Assembly (NCBI GenBank): GCA_013397865.1 | Contig: VZTI01005242.1 | Location: 59,438-123,437, forward strand | From: Struthidea cinerea | Taxonomy: Eukaryota; Chordata; Aves; Passeriformes; Corcoracidae | Reading direction: 5' to 3' | Length of the DNA: 64,000 nucleotides | Shown here: positions 35,201 to 50,100 of the stretch, in pieces | Numbering within the stretch: the first letter of the stretch is position 1 | Layout: every line of letters starts with the position of its first letter | Position numbers and translations under genes: made by a program | The notes under the pieces: model-generated | What the model saw: the letters and a program-made list of their open reading frames with translations, nothing else | Told to the model about the DNA's origin: nothing | Database searches by the model: none

Positions 35201-38200
35201 AAACCAATATTTAAATATCTTGGTCCCTTTCCCACTTGGATCCTTCCTCCCCCAGCATTAATTTCTGCTGTGAGCTGGCACATTTGGGGGTAGAGGGCAG
35301 GCAAGAACTAAAATTCCAGGGAGAATTATGTTTCATAATGAAACAAATCACAGCAAGCCGAGCTGGCCTTGATTATGTGATTACAACACTGCTGAGGGAC
35401 ATTTGGAGCTGACAAGACTTTTCGTATCTCCTTTTTCCTCCAGTGCAATCAGGCTGGACCCTCAGCCTGTGTACACTGCCAGACCTCCAAGAAGCGAGTG
35501 CAGTGACTTCCAAATTCCCAGCACACAGGCATCCACTGCATTTAAGGCTCGCTGGGTAATGACCACAGATGCTCCAATGCACGCAGGTGTCTAAATATTA
35601 TTTCTTGGTGAACGAGGCCTTGGGTTTAGCTTTCCAAAGATGCTTTTTCTACAATAATACTGGCCTAATCTGGCAGGGGTGCCAATCGAGGGTACACAAG
35701 TGCTACCTGAGGGCCAAGGTGTCCCCAGTATCAACAGAAACTTACTGGGCACATTAAACCCACCTCAGGGATATTTAAAATTGTCATGGTGAAGCTGGAA
35801 CACAGCAGCAGCTTCAGGCTGTGCACAGGAAGGCACTCGGATGATGAAGGTGGGGGACCACTCTGGGGGGCTCCAGGGCATAGTGTGAAGGTCCCCACAG
35901 GACACAGCCTCATCACACGGCTGTTGATGGGTGGGGAAGGCTCTGGTGTCACACTTGGCCTGCTGAAATTGCTTTGATCACCAAATATGTTGCCTACCAC
36001 CGTGTCTTCTCCACTGTGGTGAGCACAGAGGGATGTGGAGAGATGACCAAAGGGAATTCTACAACGAAATTGGCTTAAAGTGCCAAGATACCCTCCCCAT
36101 GCTCTATCCCTGCCAGAGCTGGATATGCTTTCCAGCTGCTCTGCCATCCTCAGTGGAGTTTCCTGGCTCTCGTAGGAGCAGAACACTCATCCTTTCCTCC
36201 CCACTTAGTAAAACAGCACCACATTCGTTCAGCTCCACATTCTGGAGGGGTCTTTGGCTGCAGGGAGCAGTCCCGCCTCGGCTGGCAGCAGGGAATGGCT
36301 GGCCCCTCTCAGGTTGCCACCTCTCTCCCCACACAGCCACCAGCTGAATAAATGTTAATGCACACCATAAATAAATTAGGCTGCTTCTCTGCTTACGGGC
36401 ATCTGTTCCAAGCCCAGATGAAAGCCTGTGGGGGGGGAAACCAGGGTCCAGCAGAATCCACGGGAAGGGCTGCCAGGCAGCATTTCTGCACAGCACCTCC
36501 CACAGCAGGAAAGCTGCTGCCACTCCTTTCTGAGGTGACTCCAGGTGGACTTCTGCAGGTGTTCCCCTCAGCTGTTTCCAGGGCTGTCAAACAGCGCTGG
36601 CTGGCTCTCCTGATGGATTAGGCAGCATAGTTGGAGAAGTGGAGGGCAGTTTGATGATTGCAGTGATTTCTCATAGGGCTGTGGGGAGGAGCAGCTCATT
36701 TCTGTTTGGCTGCTGTCTGTCCCTGCGGTGCTCAGCCTCCTTCCAGCGCCCCAGGCCAAGCCGGTGGGACACAGCCAGCTGGTTCCAGCCTGCCCACCCA
36801 TCCTCGATGCACTGATTTCTGGGAAAGAACCAGACTTGATAGGGCACAGGGCGAGAAAAGGGGTTTTGGAGCAATGAGTTAGGCTGGAGAAGCGCAGTGC
36901 TAACACCGATCACTTGACACTGCACACCCGTAACCCAAGCCAGGCTGCGGCGCTGTAACAGGACACGAGGCACTATCACAAAGAGAAGAGCCACTTCCTG
37001 CCTGGCGTGGCCCTGGACAGGGATCATCTCCCTGGGGAGCCACAGGCCTCAGAGAGGCTGCACTGGCACCAGCATCACCCCTGAGCCAGGGGCAGCTGCT
37101 TGGCGCTGGCCAGGCAGAACACACCAGTGGAGAAGGAGTAAATTACGTTTAATGGTCATGAACCTACTCCTGCGGGTCTCCACAGATCTCCCTTGTATCC
37201 CAACGGGGCCTCCAGCCCCAGCCACGTGGAGGGGTCTCTGAGATGAGACCCTCCAGCCCTGAGCACAGCACTCAGTCTGTAATTCCCTGCTGCTGGCTCT
37301 GCCACACCCTGCCCAAACCATGAGCTTGTTCACAATTCCAGCTGGAGGCCACACGGCTGTCGCACCGTTATTGACAGGAGCACAGAGGGACTGTTCCTTC
37401 CCCACAACCTTTAGGAGAGGATTTGTGCAGGATTTAACACACACTGGTGTTGTCTGCAAGAGACAACCCTGGCAGGAGCGGTGGCTAAACCCGAGCCTGC
37501 TCAGCTGCACTGCTGGGTCAAGAGTACCGCATCCATTCCTAAATCCACAGGGATTTGGGCAACATCTGAACAGTGCCACTCACTATCATGTCTTTAAAGG
37601 TTTCATCATACTGGAGAAAAAGCCTGAGGTTCAGCAGAGATCCAGCCTCCTTGCCCAGGCCATTAATTCCTCATCTCCTCTGCTGCCAGTCCTGAGTAAC
37701 TCCCTTGTCCTCCCCCACTGCTCTCTCGGTGCCATTCCAGCACCCTTCTCCACATCCCCTTTCCCACCCCAGATTCCAGCTTCAGAGTACCCGGCTCCCC
37801 TTTGACACTGCGTGTGTGGGTGAGCCTTTTATTCAACGCCTTGGACACTTAATACACCAGCTGGAAACAGGGCTGGAAGAAAAACTGGAAGCCAACAATT
37901 CTGTTGGTTCCTGCAGATTAAACCCCAGTGGTGGGTGAGACAGGGAACATTGGCTCAGTTCAGCCCTGACTGGAGCTATTGGTAGGAGCAGACACTGCTC
38001 CAGGTGCTGCTGGACGGGAGTTTGGGATGGCAGTTAGTGACAGGGATGCTGTGGAGAGGGATCTCCCACCTCTGATGCCACTCAGCATCTCCAGTGACCC
38101 TTTTTCTTTGGCACCTTGAAACTGCTGAGCACAAGTTCTCTCCTTGCACGGAGTAACTGCTTAGAGCTCACACAGAGGAACCTTTTCCTAAATGGAAATG

Positions 38201-41119
38201 GGGTTTTGGATAAGCCCAAGTAGCTTGGGAACTAAAGTTGTGGTAGTTCATAAAAATAACAACAAAAAAAAAGGGGGAACTTTTCATTACAAATTTTTTC
38301 AAGACTCAAATAAAGCGAATTAATTAAATCAGGATTTCCCCAATCTTACAAACTATGCTCTGACGTTCAAAAAATGTCATTACCAGCTACAGGAAGTTGA
38401 GAAAACACCACTTTGGGTTTTTTGGTGAAAAATAATTTGCAGGTTTCTTCCAGGTCTGGTTGTAAAGGCAAAAGGGAACATCTCTACCGGCGAGCTGCAG
38501 CTCCTCAATGCCCTGATTATCCTGCTCCAAGCAGCCCGGTGGACACCGTGCCGCCAGACACACTGGACACAAACACACACTGTTCCTCCATGTACTCAGT
38601 CCTTGCACAACCCAGGAGCTGCGCCAGGTTTTTATTTGCTTTCCTAGAGTGGGTTGTGTCTTCAGCTAATAAACCAGGAATGTGAGCACTTGGGGCTGAG
38701 CTGTGGCAAATATGAAGCGTGCCGAGCAGGAATTCAGCCGTGTGACACCCGGAGCAGCTGCTCCCCACTGCCACAGCCCATTCACACCTCAGTGAGAGCT
38801 GTTCATTCACTCCAAGAGCTTCCAGATCCATCTGCACACACCAGCCATGAGTGAGAGCTGACCAGGCAGACATTCCCGGTGCCACAGGCGCTGGTACAGA
38901 CCAGCTCCAGCACTTCAGCAAGTACCACGGATCTAACAGCAAACCCAGGGAGTTTGATGCTCCCTAAACTGCAAAGATATCCCAAAATGGAGGTCTCCCT
39001 GTGCTGGCCATAGAGAACAGGGAAGGAGCAAGGCAGGACCTGCAGATTCTCCCCTGTCGGGAGCTCAGGCACAGCAGGTCTGTGCAAGGCCCAAAACCGG
39101 ATCCTTGATTAACCCCGGGTAACCTGGAGCATCCCATCCTCCTACCTGGTGAGGAAGCAGGAACCTGGCACATGCTGAGTTCAACTGCCACATCTGGCCC
39201 CACGCAGGGATCCTGGAGTGGCGGTTATTCCATACTGCTGCTCTGTAAGCCAGCCTGGCAGGTTTCTGTGGCTGCCATCAGCACACAGAGCATTTGCTGC
39301 CCCATTTCTGCTGCTCGGGAGGCTGGTCCTGACCTGCCATTTGGCACAGAGCAGCTCACACTACGCTGGCAGGTTCCTATAAACAGCGTGTGCACTGCTC
39401 GATAATGTATAGATAATGTAGATAATATAGATAATAAAGATTATATAAGGAACTGGCAAGCTCCAGAAGGCACTGCCAGGACTTCCCTTAGGCTGCTGTA
39501 ATGGATTTGGAGGCCAGGGAGGTGTGATTCAGGGAATGGAGGAGAGGTCCTTGGTATGGCACCGGCAAGGAAAACAAATCCAATACCTCTCATTCCTCAC
39601 AGACTGCTCCGTACTTGTCCGTACATCCCCCCATCTTCTGCTCTGCCTTCTGCCCAGCAACAGCTGGAAACAAATGTGGGGAGGGACAGGGAGGATCAGG
39701 TAGGATCCTGTATGGTAAAACGAAATTAATCAGAGAACGATATGCATGGAGGGGGGGCAGGGGCCCACTGGCACATTGTACTGCGGGTGCTGTGCCCCTC
39801 TGGCTTGGCAGAGGCCGTGCATGGAGAAAGACAAGCCTGCTCCGGCCCTCCTTGGCACTGCTCAACATTCCCAGAGACCTTAACCAATTATCCCGGCTCT
39901 AAGCTGGCAGTTTATCCCGCTAGTTGATCTCCTGTGCTCACTGAACGGAGCGTTCGCAGCCACGTCCCAGCTCCCTGCAAAATAAGGTTTTGCATGGAAA
40001 TAGGGAGGGAACTTGGCACTAAAGATGTGCTTTGGCTTCCTGGACCAAGCTGATAACCCCAGCCCTCCAGGATGCGCATCGATCCTGCTTTTTTTCCTCA
40101 TTTATTACTCTCTTTCATCCCTTCCACTCCTTAACATAAAGCCGAACAGGACTCTTTCCCTGCCAGCCAAGATTTTAGTATCGTCACTGGGATTTCAGCC
40201 CAGCACTGTTTTGAGCTCTCAGGTACCACCTTGTACCTCTGCAGTGGTCTCAGCTCTTCCCATTTCCTCACCGGTGCCAGTGGTAAACACCATTCCCACA
40301 GCACTGTTTAGCTGTAAGGTAACAGTGCCCTTTTCCCCACGCCTCTGGGTGAGAGGCAAGATTAAAGCTACCTCGTCAGGAGAGAACTGAAGTGAATTCC
40401 ATTAAAGAACCATTTATAGGTTTTTTTCCCCTCAAAGGATTGTGATTAGGGTTCACTGGGCCAGACCCTGAGAGGCAAGAGATTAGACAATTTACCACAG
40501 GGTGTGCATGTCCCACGTGTTATCCGTGCTCAAGGCATTCAAAGGTTTCTGTTGCAGCCCCCATCCCATCCATACAGCAAGTGTCTGGGATCAGCACAAC
40601 TGCTCCTCAGGCCACAGGGGATCACAACAGCACCTGCCAGGATACCCATGCTACGAGCTGGGTTTTTTTCTTGCCAGACACAAAAAGGTCAGGACAAAGC
40701 TGTATTGTTTTCCCATCTCTTTGGCTCTCTTGGCAGACGAAAGGGAAAAAGGACAGTGGTGGTCACTGTGCGCTCATGCCAGCTTTATCACCTCTGGATG
40801 TTTGCTGTACCAGTGCCACAGCCCTGGAGCTCTCCCTGCCCTTCGCGTGTGTTATATCGAGAGTCCTCCACTGCCACAGACTCTGAAGGTCACAGCAGGA
40901 GATAAACAGAGGTGCAGATGGGTGTCTGAGCTAATTTGGGGAAATCATCACTATATTCTGCAGTGCTCATCTATCACATGGGGATTATGCAAATTCTCCA
41001 CATCCTGGGGACAGGTTAGGGGTCGGATAACACCTGAAGGTGCCGAGGTCCTGTTGCAGAACGCTGTAGAAATGCCAAGTGTCCTGATGTGAGGTGTCAG
41101 ATGAAGCGGGAGGAAATGA

Positions 41120-41150
<31 letters not shown>

Positions 41151-44100
41151 ACAGGCCAGCATGCACTCATACAAAATTCAGCAGGTCAGGGACAAGGCTG
41201 TGCAGAAGGGCAGGGTGGAGCCACACAGGACAGCTGACCTGCCTTCTGAGGTATGGCTGGCCAAGGGAGTTCACCTGGGCAAGGGAAAGGATCCCCCGTG
41301 ATCCAGGAGTCAAATAGTCACAGATCTTGCTCTAAGCATCATTCACAGAATGTCAGAACGGTTTGGGTTGGAAGGGACCTTAAAGCCCATCTCATTCCAT
41401 CCCCTGCCACGGACAGGGACACCTTCCACTATCCCAGGCTGCTCCAAGTCCAGTCCAGCCTTGCCTTGGACACTACCATGGAAGGGGCAGCCACAGCTTC
41501 TCTGGGCAACTTATGCCAGGGCCTCAGCACCCTCACAGGGAAGAATTTCTTCCTAAAAGCATTTTGGGATCAGCCCAGCCCAGCCAGAGCCAGATTTAAT
41601 CAAAGACAAATAATGATGCATCTTGGAAAGCCCTGCAGTGTTTCACCACATTGCTTTGAGTATATAAACCAAAAAACACTCTTTTTCTTTAAAGCACCCA
41701 CACTCCTTTGAATAGACGTGGCCCAAACCTGACTCCTTTGTGATCTGCAGTCTGGATCTTTAATTCTTCCTGTGTTTAAATCAAAACTAAGCACTAGGAA
41801 AGAAGGAGATTTCGGTGTTTTGACACCCCGCTGGCCCCGGAAAGCCTGCCTGGTTCCAGACCTCGTGGTCTTCTTTGCGGATGCCAGCAGGAAACACATA
41901 AATAAAAGTTTCCATGGGTGTGGGGGCCAGGTAGAAGCCAAGGAGACAGAAGGGATTTCAGGAGAACATGCAGAAACACCCCATTTCTTGCCCTGGGCAG
42001 CTTCTGGGACATCACTTGAATGACATCGGGAGACAAAATAGAGGCACTTTGTTCTAGTTCTGTGACTCGTGGAGGTAATGCAGAAATTCCCCCAGGGAAA
42101 AATCAACAGAGGGAGGGGAAACATCTGCATTTCTCCCTGTCCCAGGGCTCGCTGCTGCCTGAACAAGGCTGCAAAGGGCTAAAGGGGCCTTTGCTCTCTT
42201 GCACTCATGGAGTGCAGGCAATGGGAAGTTGGGCTATGCAGAGTTCTGAGGTTTTGACCAGTCCCTAAAACTTCCAAGGGCTTCTCCAAAAATATTTTCT
42301 CAGCAGTGCATGCTGAGATCTCCCCGACTGTGACACGTGCAGCTGCTTTCAGCTTGGAGGAGGGGGAAAAGGCATTGGAGGGGATCCCAGAGAGTCTGAG
42401 GGCAACCAGCTGTCGCCCTGACCACTGATACAGCTCCATGGGCTGTTTTCCTAATAGGAACACAGACCTGTGCTAGCCTCCCACTGGAAACCTCATCCCC
42501 CTGGTATTCCTTCCCTCCCTCAGGGACTACCAGTTCCCAACGCGGCTCCGCACCCTTCCTCTCAGGGCTGGAGACATTTGCCTGTCCGAATGTAAACTCC
42601 CTTTGTTTCCAGACCACCCATTTCAGCCTTTTCCACTCCCTTCGGAAAAGGAGGAGATGGGATGTCTTAAAACCCAAATCTGTCTCCATCCCATATGAAT
42701 GCGGTGTTCTCATTTCCATCAGTGTCATCTATTTACATGAGAAACGCTCGGGGAGGAAATTGAGGTTACTGAGAGGAAAAAAGTGCCTCACATCAGCCCC
42801 GAATCCCTGCGGGATGCGCTGCCCGTGCCCTACCCCAGACCTTGCCCCACATTTCAAGTAGGACAGACTGCAATTAAAGCCCCCAGCAACCAGAAAGTGC
42901 CACTGAGCCTTTCCTGCCAGCCTGAGGTAGGAAGGGGCTGTGCTGCAATGTTAATTTGTTTATTCAAGGTCACTCCGGAAAGGCTGAGCAGGAAGCTGGG
43001 CTGGGTGTCTGAGGTCTTTCCCCTGAACGATCCTTACTGCACCTCCAAGCTGGTGCTGGTGATGTATGAGACACGGGCTCAGAGCCCTGCTGTCTCCATT
43101 AATGCCTCTGACAATATTCCCACCAATAAATCAATAAATCACTTCTACTGGGCAACAGCCACCACTCCAGGGCTGTCAGCAGTCAGGTGCAGAGGCAAAA
43201 CACTGTTGTGTTTTCAGCCACAGGTGCAGAGCTTCAAGGTATGAAGTACTCGTGTGTCCTGCCAAGCTGATGGCACAGCCTAAAGAGTGTTAGAATAAGT
43301 GTTTAAAAGCTTTAGAAATCGGCTTGAACCAGCTTCTACCCACCCTTGCCAGGCTCCAAACAAGAGCAGCGGCATCTTTTCACGATCCTTATCGCTGGAA
43401 TATCTCCAGGTGCTCAGTATGCTCCCCAAGCCGTGGGCAGGATTGTGCTCAGCCCTGTGCACCAAGAGGAGCTCGATTTAAAAGCTCTTGGCTGGCCAAG
43501 GAGAAAGGTGAATTCCCCAAGGCAAATGTCAAGGAAAGCCAATGCTTGTTCTGGAGAGACACCTGCTGGCAATGCCCATGGAGCCCAAGCTGGAAAGCTC
43601 AGAGACTGCGAGAAAGACTCGGAGTCGTAATTCTCAGATCAAAAGAAAAACAACCAATGCTTGTGTTCTTGTTTCTTACAGAACAAAGGAAAAAATACTC
43701 CAACTCCAATGTCATTATGCACGAGACTTCCCAGTACCACGTCCAGGTGAGCACACACACGCAATGGAGCGCTAAGGGGCTGAGAGGCCAAGGTCAGTGA
43801 TAGGTGCCGGTAGTGCAGTGTGTTCCGTGTGTCCCGGACCTTCAGGAGGCCAAGGCGGAGTTGGGAACCTCCTTACCAATAAAGTCCCAAGTCACTGAGT
43901 AAAGGAGAATGGGGGGAAAAAGATTTAAATAAACAAGAGGAATTCTGTACAAGGAAAGAGGAAACGGAGAAGCTGTTGTCCTCTCCCTCCTCTGTGTCTG
44001 AAGGAGACCAGGAAATGTTGTCCCTCCTGTCACCCCGTGTTTCAAACCCTTCTGGTCAGTACAGACAGGTTAAAAGCAGAGTTCCCATGGTGGTTACCAG

Positions 44101-47100
44101 AACTCAGCTTTCCAAACAACAGAGACCCCGTGGACTACCAGCTTTCAGCTCTCCCCAGCTACTGCGTCCTCTCAGGTAACACAAAGCCCTTCGCACAAGA
44201 CAGGCAATAAGCCAAACTCATCTCCCACTGCCACAGACACCCATCCCAAAAATAGGAGCCAGCCTGGCCATCCCGAGCTCGGCGATTCCTGTAGCGCAAC
44301 TCGCTGGTGCAGAACTCCATGGAGGAGGTGGGACCATTCATCACTGAAAACTGAGTGAGGCAAGACAGGAAAACACTTCCTGAGGTTCATATTTAGGAGA
44401 TGGGGCCCTTTAAAAGCCTAAATTCAGACTTGTAAAATGCCTGTTTGGAAAGAGGTCCTGGTTTCCATCAGAGAAACCAACTCAGTGGCTCAGAAGTCAC
44501 TCATGGATGCAGAGAAGGGACTTTAAATGGTGACACGTAAATGAATTCTTCATTAATTATGCCATAAGTCACCTGTTTGTGAGTCTCTCCCCCGAACTTT
44601 GACCAAGGCAAACAGGACTGCGGTGGCAGGCAGTGAGATAGAATGCGGTTTCCTCATGGGAGGCATTCTACACCCTTTGAAGTAACCTGATCAAAGTTTA
44701 ATGGTGGATGGACTCATTGCCCATTCTAGCAAAAGCTGCTGTATTTGAATACTCGTGTGGACGAAAAGGGGTTTTAAGGGATAAAACAAAGACAGCAGCA
44801 AGCTTCTCCCTCTCAATCCACCCATATCTACGGAAAATAGAAAGTAGAAAAATATTTGAATGACTGAGTCAGACAAGTAGCTTCCCCTCCATGAAAACTA
44901 ACTGAACAATAAACAGCAAAGGAATTTATGAAGCTTGTAAAGGTGCTGGATAAAACAATAGAAGAGATAAAAATGCCTGTCATCTTGAGTAAACCCATTC
45001 TCCTCACTGCTCTGAAAGCAGAGGGCTTCTCACCGCTGCACAGATAAGACTGACTTGGCAAATACCTTCCCATGTACTATTTTACAATTACAGTAACATA
45101 CACCCAGCATGTTTTTCATTCGTGATTGCATTGCTAATCTCAGCTTTTGGCTCACACACCTGCCAGGAGTTTTATTTAGACAGTGCCTCACCCCATACCT
45201 TTGCTTGATGAACACAGGAATGGGCCTTGCACTCTGAAGTGTTTGCCCTCTTCTCTGCTCCTTCCTCCCGTCTTTGGGAATCATCTAAGAGCAAATGGGT
45301 CACCACAAACCCTATGCACCCGTAATGCCCAAGAGCACGTTTAAAGACTTTCTGCCAGTCAGGTCTACCAGTGCTTTAAATCCAAGCCTTTCCCTGCATC
45401 CACCTTGTGTGGAGCCAACTGCAACAACAGTTCTTGCCTGTGCTTCCTCACAACCATCCAAGACTCTGTGCTCTGAGTGCACACATCCCTCTCGGGTCCA
45501 CTTGGTCTGTGTCAGACCCCAACATCCACAGCTTCTCCAAGGTTCCAGTTCCCACAGCAGGACATGCTGGAGCAGCATCAGCTTTTGCTGCCTCCTAATC
45601 TGCTTCCCACTTTGCATTTACCTGCGCTTTTACAGGGAGAAAGGAATTCTTTCCCAGCAACTCTCTCATCCTTCTCCATAGCCCACTGACGCACATGTCA
45701 GCTGCAGACACAACCCGCTGGGTTACTGAATCAGCTCATGAGTGCACCAGCACCAGAAAGAAGCTACTTGATCCCTTAAAAGGTTATGTCTGATCACTTC
45801 TCCTGGGAGAAGGCAGGAAGATACGGGATCAAAGGGAGAAAAGTCAGGCAAAACTCATCCCCTTGCTACAAATTTCCTATCAATTTAGGACTTGCTTTAA
45901 AACACCTCCTGTTTTTCCAGCTCTTGCTTTGAAACCAGACTACAGGATGGCTGCATCAGAGAGAAGCAGGCATTTCACTGCTGCCCTCCCCACAAACTCT
46001 GAACGCCCAGCGGGACCATTTTTGGGGTGGCCACACTGCTGTCCCTGGCCCCCCAGGGCAGCTCTGCCTGCAGCGCCTGGGTGTCCCCGCTCCAGGGCTT
46101 AATCTGCTCCTGGCTCTCCAGCTTAGCCACCGCTGCTGAAGTGCCTGTTCTGTACCCTGCTGAGCAAGGAAACCAGGATGAGAGGGTCATGCTGGTGGTG
46201 GCTGGGCCTTCGATATTCCAGGGACAAGAGAAAAAGCTGGGATCTGGCCCAATAAGCCTCCAAGGGCTGCAGGCCCTTGGACTGCACAGATGCCTTGGTC
46301 AGGCCAGTAACTCATCCATCCAAAAACTTCCTGCCTTTCTCTCCTGGAAGAGTTGGTAAAGACAGGGAAAAGCTTCAGCCGCTTTTTGCCAGTCAGGCAC
46401 GTTCCCCTTCCCTTCTCACCAGGAACACAGCTGGGCAACAAAAGGAACAAGATTAAACAGGACCGTTTCCTTTTCCCTCCTGATTTTTTTTCCTTCCCTG
46501 TTGTCACCTGAACATGTGGCCTGGCTGTGCTGTCACTGGCACAGGGACAACAGCTGGGCAAACAGCCCAGCTGCTCTGAGTCACAGCTCTTCTTGCCTTG
46601 CAGTCCCCTCTGCCGGCAGACACAACAGGTTCTTCCATCCGCAGGGAGCAGCACTTACTCACCTGGATTTTTGGAGTGGCCTTCACCCACTGCTGACGAG
46701 CATACAACATTTGGATGTGACACACCTCTCCTTTCCACAGCTGCTTTCCTGCCCAGCATTCCCTTCCCATGGAGGCCCAGGAGCAGACCAAAGCTGCAAG
46801 TGCTGCCCCATTACACAAACTCTGGTCATGCAAGTGCCAAGTGCAAGGCCTGAATCACCACACGCTTCAGTATGCGGCTGGAGCAGGGATGGGAAAGCAG
46901 CTTGGATGGTTACGCTGTAGCTGAGCTGCTCCTGGCCAAAGTGCACACAGGGGACAGCGAAGGAGGGGAGGACAGCACGGAAGCCTGGCTGATGGGAGAA
47001 GAGCGTGGACTGGGTTTATAGGACAGGTGAAGGGAGGTAGGAAAACCAGGATAGCCAAGCAAAGCCACAGGGCAGGACAGAGGCAAGCAGCAAAAAATCC

Positions 47101-50100
47101 TTTCCTACAGTCAGCAACACCCATTTTCACTACTGTGAGGGCTGAGTTGGGTATTTTTTGGGGGAAGGTAACCCCAACCCTAAGGGGGGCTTAAAGGGCT
47201 GACGTAGAGCGAGCTGCCAGGTTTGGAGCTCCAGCAGGCTTTGCAGCATAGAAGGTCTCCAGAGTAGCTGTTCCCAGAGCATGGGACCCCACACATTACA
47301 TGGATCCCACTTGGCACAGAGCACCAATACTTGCCCATGGCTTCTGTGAGCACTTTGCCTGGCACAAATCCCACACGAGCAGCTTTGCTACACAAGACAA
47401 GCAAAACACATCTCATCTAAAGCTTTTATAGCTTGGCAAGCAAAGCGTAACTTTCGCAGTTTGACTTCCAAGCCGGGTTTGGAGGGGTCCAGGGAGTAAC
47501 TTGTGTGTGTGAGGCATTTGCCCTGCTGGACGGGGATCAGAGCTGCTGGAATTGATGAGAGTAATATGCAAATGGTGAAACTGGTTATGGAAACCCATTA
47601 TGAAACCCAAATCTTTCACGGCCATGGCCAGGCTGGTACCAACAACCAGAATTGTTTTGTGCAGCAACTCCTTCACGCCTGAGCTCTGAGGAACTACAAA
47701 CAGTAACTGTAGCCTCTAGAGATGCTCTCACCACTGATTTACACACCCCAACAAACATTTTCCACCTGTTTTTATCCCCTTTCTCTCCCCAACTTCAGCA
47801 CTTGGCCACCTTCATCATGGACAAGAGCGAGTCCATCACGACAGTGGATGACGCAATCCGGAAACTCATCCTGCTCAACTCCAAAGAGAAGATCTGGACA
47901 CAAGAGATGCTGCTGCAAGTGAACGACAAGTCCATCCGGCTGCTGGACTGTGAGACACAGGTACCTGGAGCCCTGTGGGACTGACCCCAGACTGAAGGGC
48001 AGGGTGCAGTGAGTACCCTTCCCATTCTGCCTGGGAGAGGGCAAGTTCTAAGGAACACAAACAAGGGTGAATCACTACCAAAATACTCTCATCCTGCAGT
48101 GTGGGAGCAGGATGTTTTTAGCTATGACAAACTAAGGAATATGAGCCCAGGGATCCCAGGAGTTCCTGCACAGGACCATTCCCCCTCAGTCTAATAGTTC
48201 CCATTGCCTGACACCTTCCCCCTTCTCTTGCAGGAGGAGCTGGAGGACTTCCCCCTGCCGACAGTGCAGCACTGCCAGACAGTGCTCAATCAGATGCGCT
48301 ATTCCTCCATCCTCCTGCTCGTGTGCCAGGATTCCGAGCAGCACAAACCTGACATCCACTTCTTTAACTGCGACGAGGTGGAGGTGAGCAGAGCCTTCCT
48401 GCTTGGTGTGAAACAGAACAAAACGTATTTCTTGCTGTCTGCCCTTTCCCCCTTCCTCCAATCCTTCCTAAAGCCAAGCCCTTAAAAACATTCCTGTTTT
48501 ATTCTTGAGGCGGAGATGGTTCATGAGGACATAGAAAGTGCCCTGGCAGACCACAAGCATGGGAAGAAGATACGGCCACAGACACTCAAGTAAGTACTGC
48601 GGGATACAGTTGGGAGTAACAACAATAAACCCCTGCTTCCAGTGGTTTAGTCACACTCCAGTCTCTTGGAAATGGGATCCACAGCCACTGATGGGGTTGG
48701 TCTATGCCATTTTCCTTGAAGGGCAAACCAGGAAAAGATCAAGCAGAGACAATCCATCCTCCCCCCACCTCAAGGACCAGCTCCCATCCCGATCCAGCAC
48801 GACATGAGAGGCTCAGCGATGAACAGGAACAGGGTGGCACCTCCTTCCCAGCATGATCCAGGTACCGGGAGCACTCATGGTGTCTGTCCTGGGGACGGGA
48901 GACTAAGTAACCCAGACAGCCAACCTTTCCGAAGTGATCTGTGATGAAAATAAGTGGGCATCTTCTGCTCAACAAATAAAAGCTCCTTTTAACAACACCT
49001 GTATTTGGGGGATAGAGAAATTCCCAAAAAAGCAAAAGCACCTCATAAGCCATCACATGAAATTTGAACCAGGCGCTGGTGATCTTAAAATGTACAGACA
49101 AGACATTTGGTCAGAAAGACAAATTCCTGGCTCTGCTGACTTCACAGGAGCCAAGATTTCACCCTCTAAAATCAACTGTTTTTCATGAATTCTTGTTAAG
49201 TGGAAATGCAGGTCTGAACTCATCCCTCTTATGTGCTCATCTAAAGACTGATTCCAAAACCATCCTGACTTTAGCCCGTTTGAGTTGGCTTGGAAAAACT
49301 TGGTATTTTCCTTTGGAGAAAGAAGTAACAGAAGTAAGTTCCTAGGAACAGAAACAAGCTCTTTCTCTGACAAAAAATCAAACTGATGAACAAACTGTAA
49401 GCATTTTTTACCCCTGCCTATCATACCACCGTCTCTTAGCATTCATTTCTAATTTCAAGGAAAACATGTAATAGGATACTGTAACACCTCCAAAACACTC
49501 CTTTCCTGGGATGGCATCTGAAGCCAAGCAACTGCTCTGGCTGCTGAACGGAGAACTTATTTCAGGCCCAGTTACGCATCATAAAAGGATTATCTCTATT
49601 TTTGCGCTGGACCATGAACAAACATGATTATTCTGATGAAAAGCAGCCACTCTTACCTCTGCCCTTCCAAGGGTGCTCACATCAGCAGAGCTGGGAATTC
49701 CCCCCGGCAGGATTTCTGGCTCTGAGTGCACAGAGCCCGGCAGGAGAGCAGATGACAGGAGAAAGCCTTGAGTGATGCCTGTTTGCCGAGATCCCTTCTC
49801 CATGAAACGCCTTCCCGCTTTTCCCACAAAACCTGTCCCAATGGGGCATCTCATCCCCACACTTACAGATGCTGTGGACTTGTCACGGTCCTTTGCCAAA
49901 ACTGCCTCCCCAGTTCTCCCACTTGGCAGATCCTGTTGTGCCGGCCCTTTCCAAGCCCCTGCCCTGAGCTGACGCAGTTTTCTTTGCAGGAGGGGTCGCC
50001 CCAGCGATCGCTCCCACTGGAATATCCCCCCCGCACTGGGTGTGTGGCTTCTGGAAACCGGGAGGTGCCTCGGGGTTGGGTTTTTTGCAGGATGATTGGG

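Larger units (their letters stand above)
33401..43681 (+). other. EPS8L2: EPS8L2 intron of 10.3 kb
   Basis: Contains a GATA-motif tandem array (39401-39450), a (CTG)9 microsatellite (41121-41147) and an antisense CR1 (41341-41560). Open frames here, such as 40502-41092 and 42783-43244, lack recognisable homology. Confidence 0.8.

Noticed and set aside
40502..41092. 196-codon plus-strand open frame in an EPS8L2 intron
   Set aside because: No recognisable domain, and no splice or codon evidence. Such lengths are expected by chance in a 64-kb GC-moderate window.
42783..43244. 154-codon plus-strand frame with a protein-like stretch (around 42970-43090)
   Set aside because: It looked plausible as an alternative exon, but I recognise no family and mammalian EPS8L2 has no such insert. 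A conservation search could reopen it.
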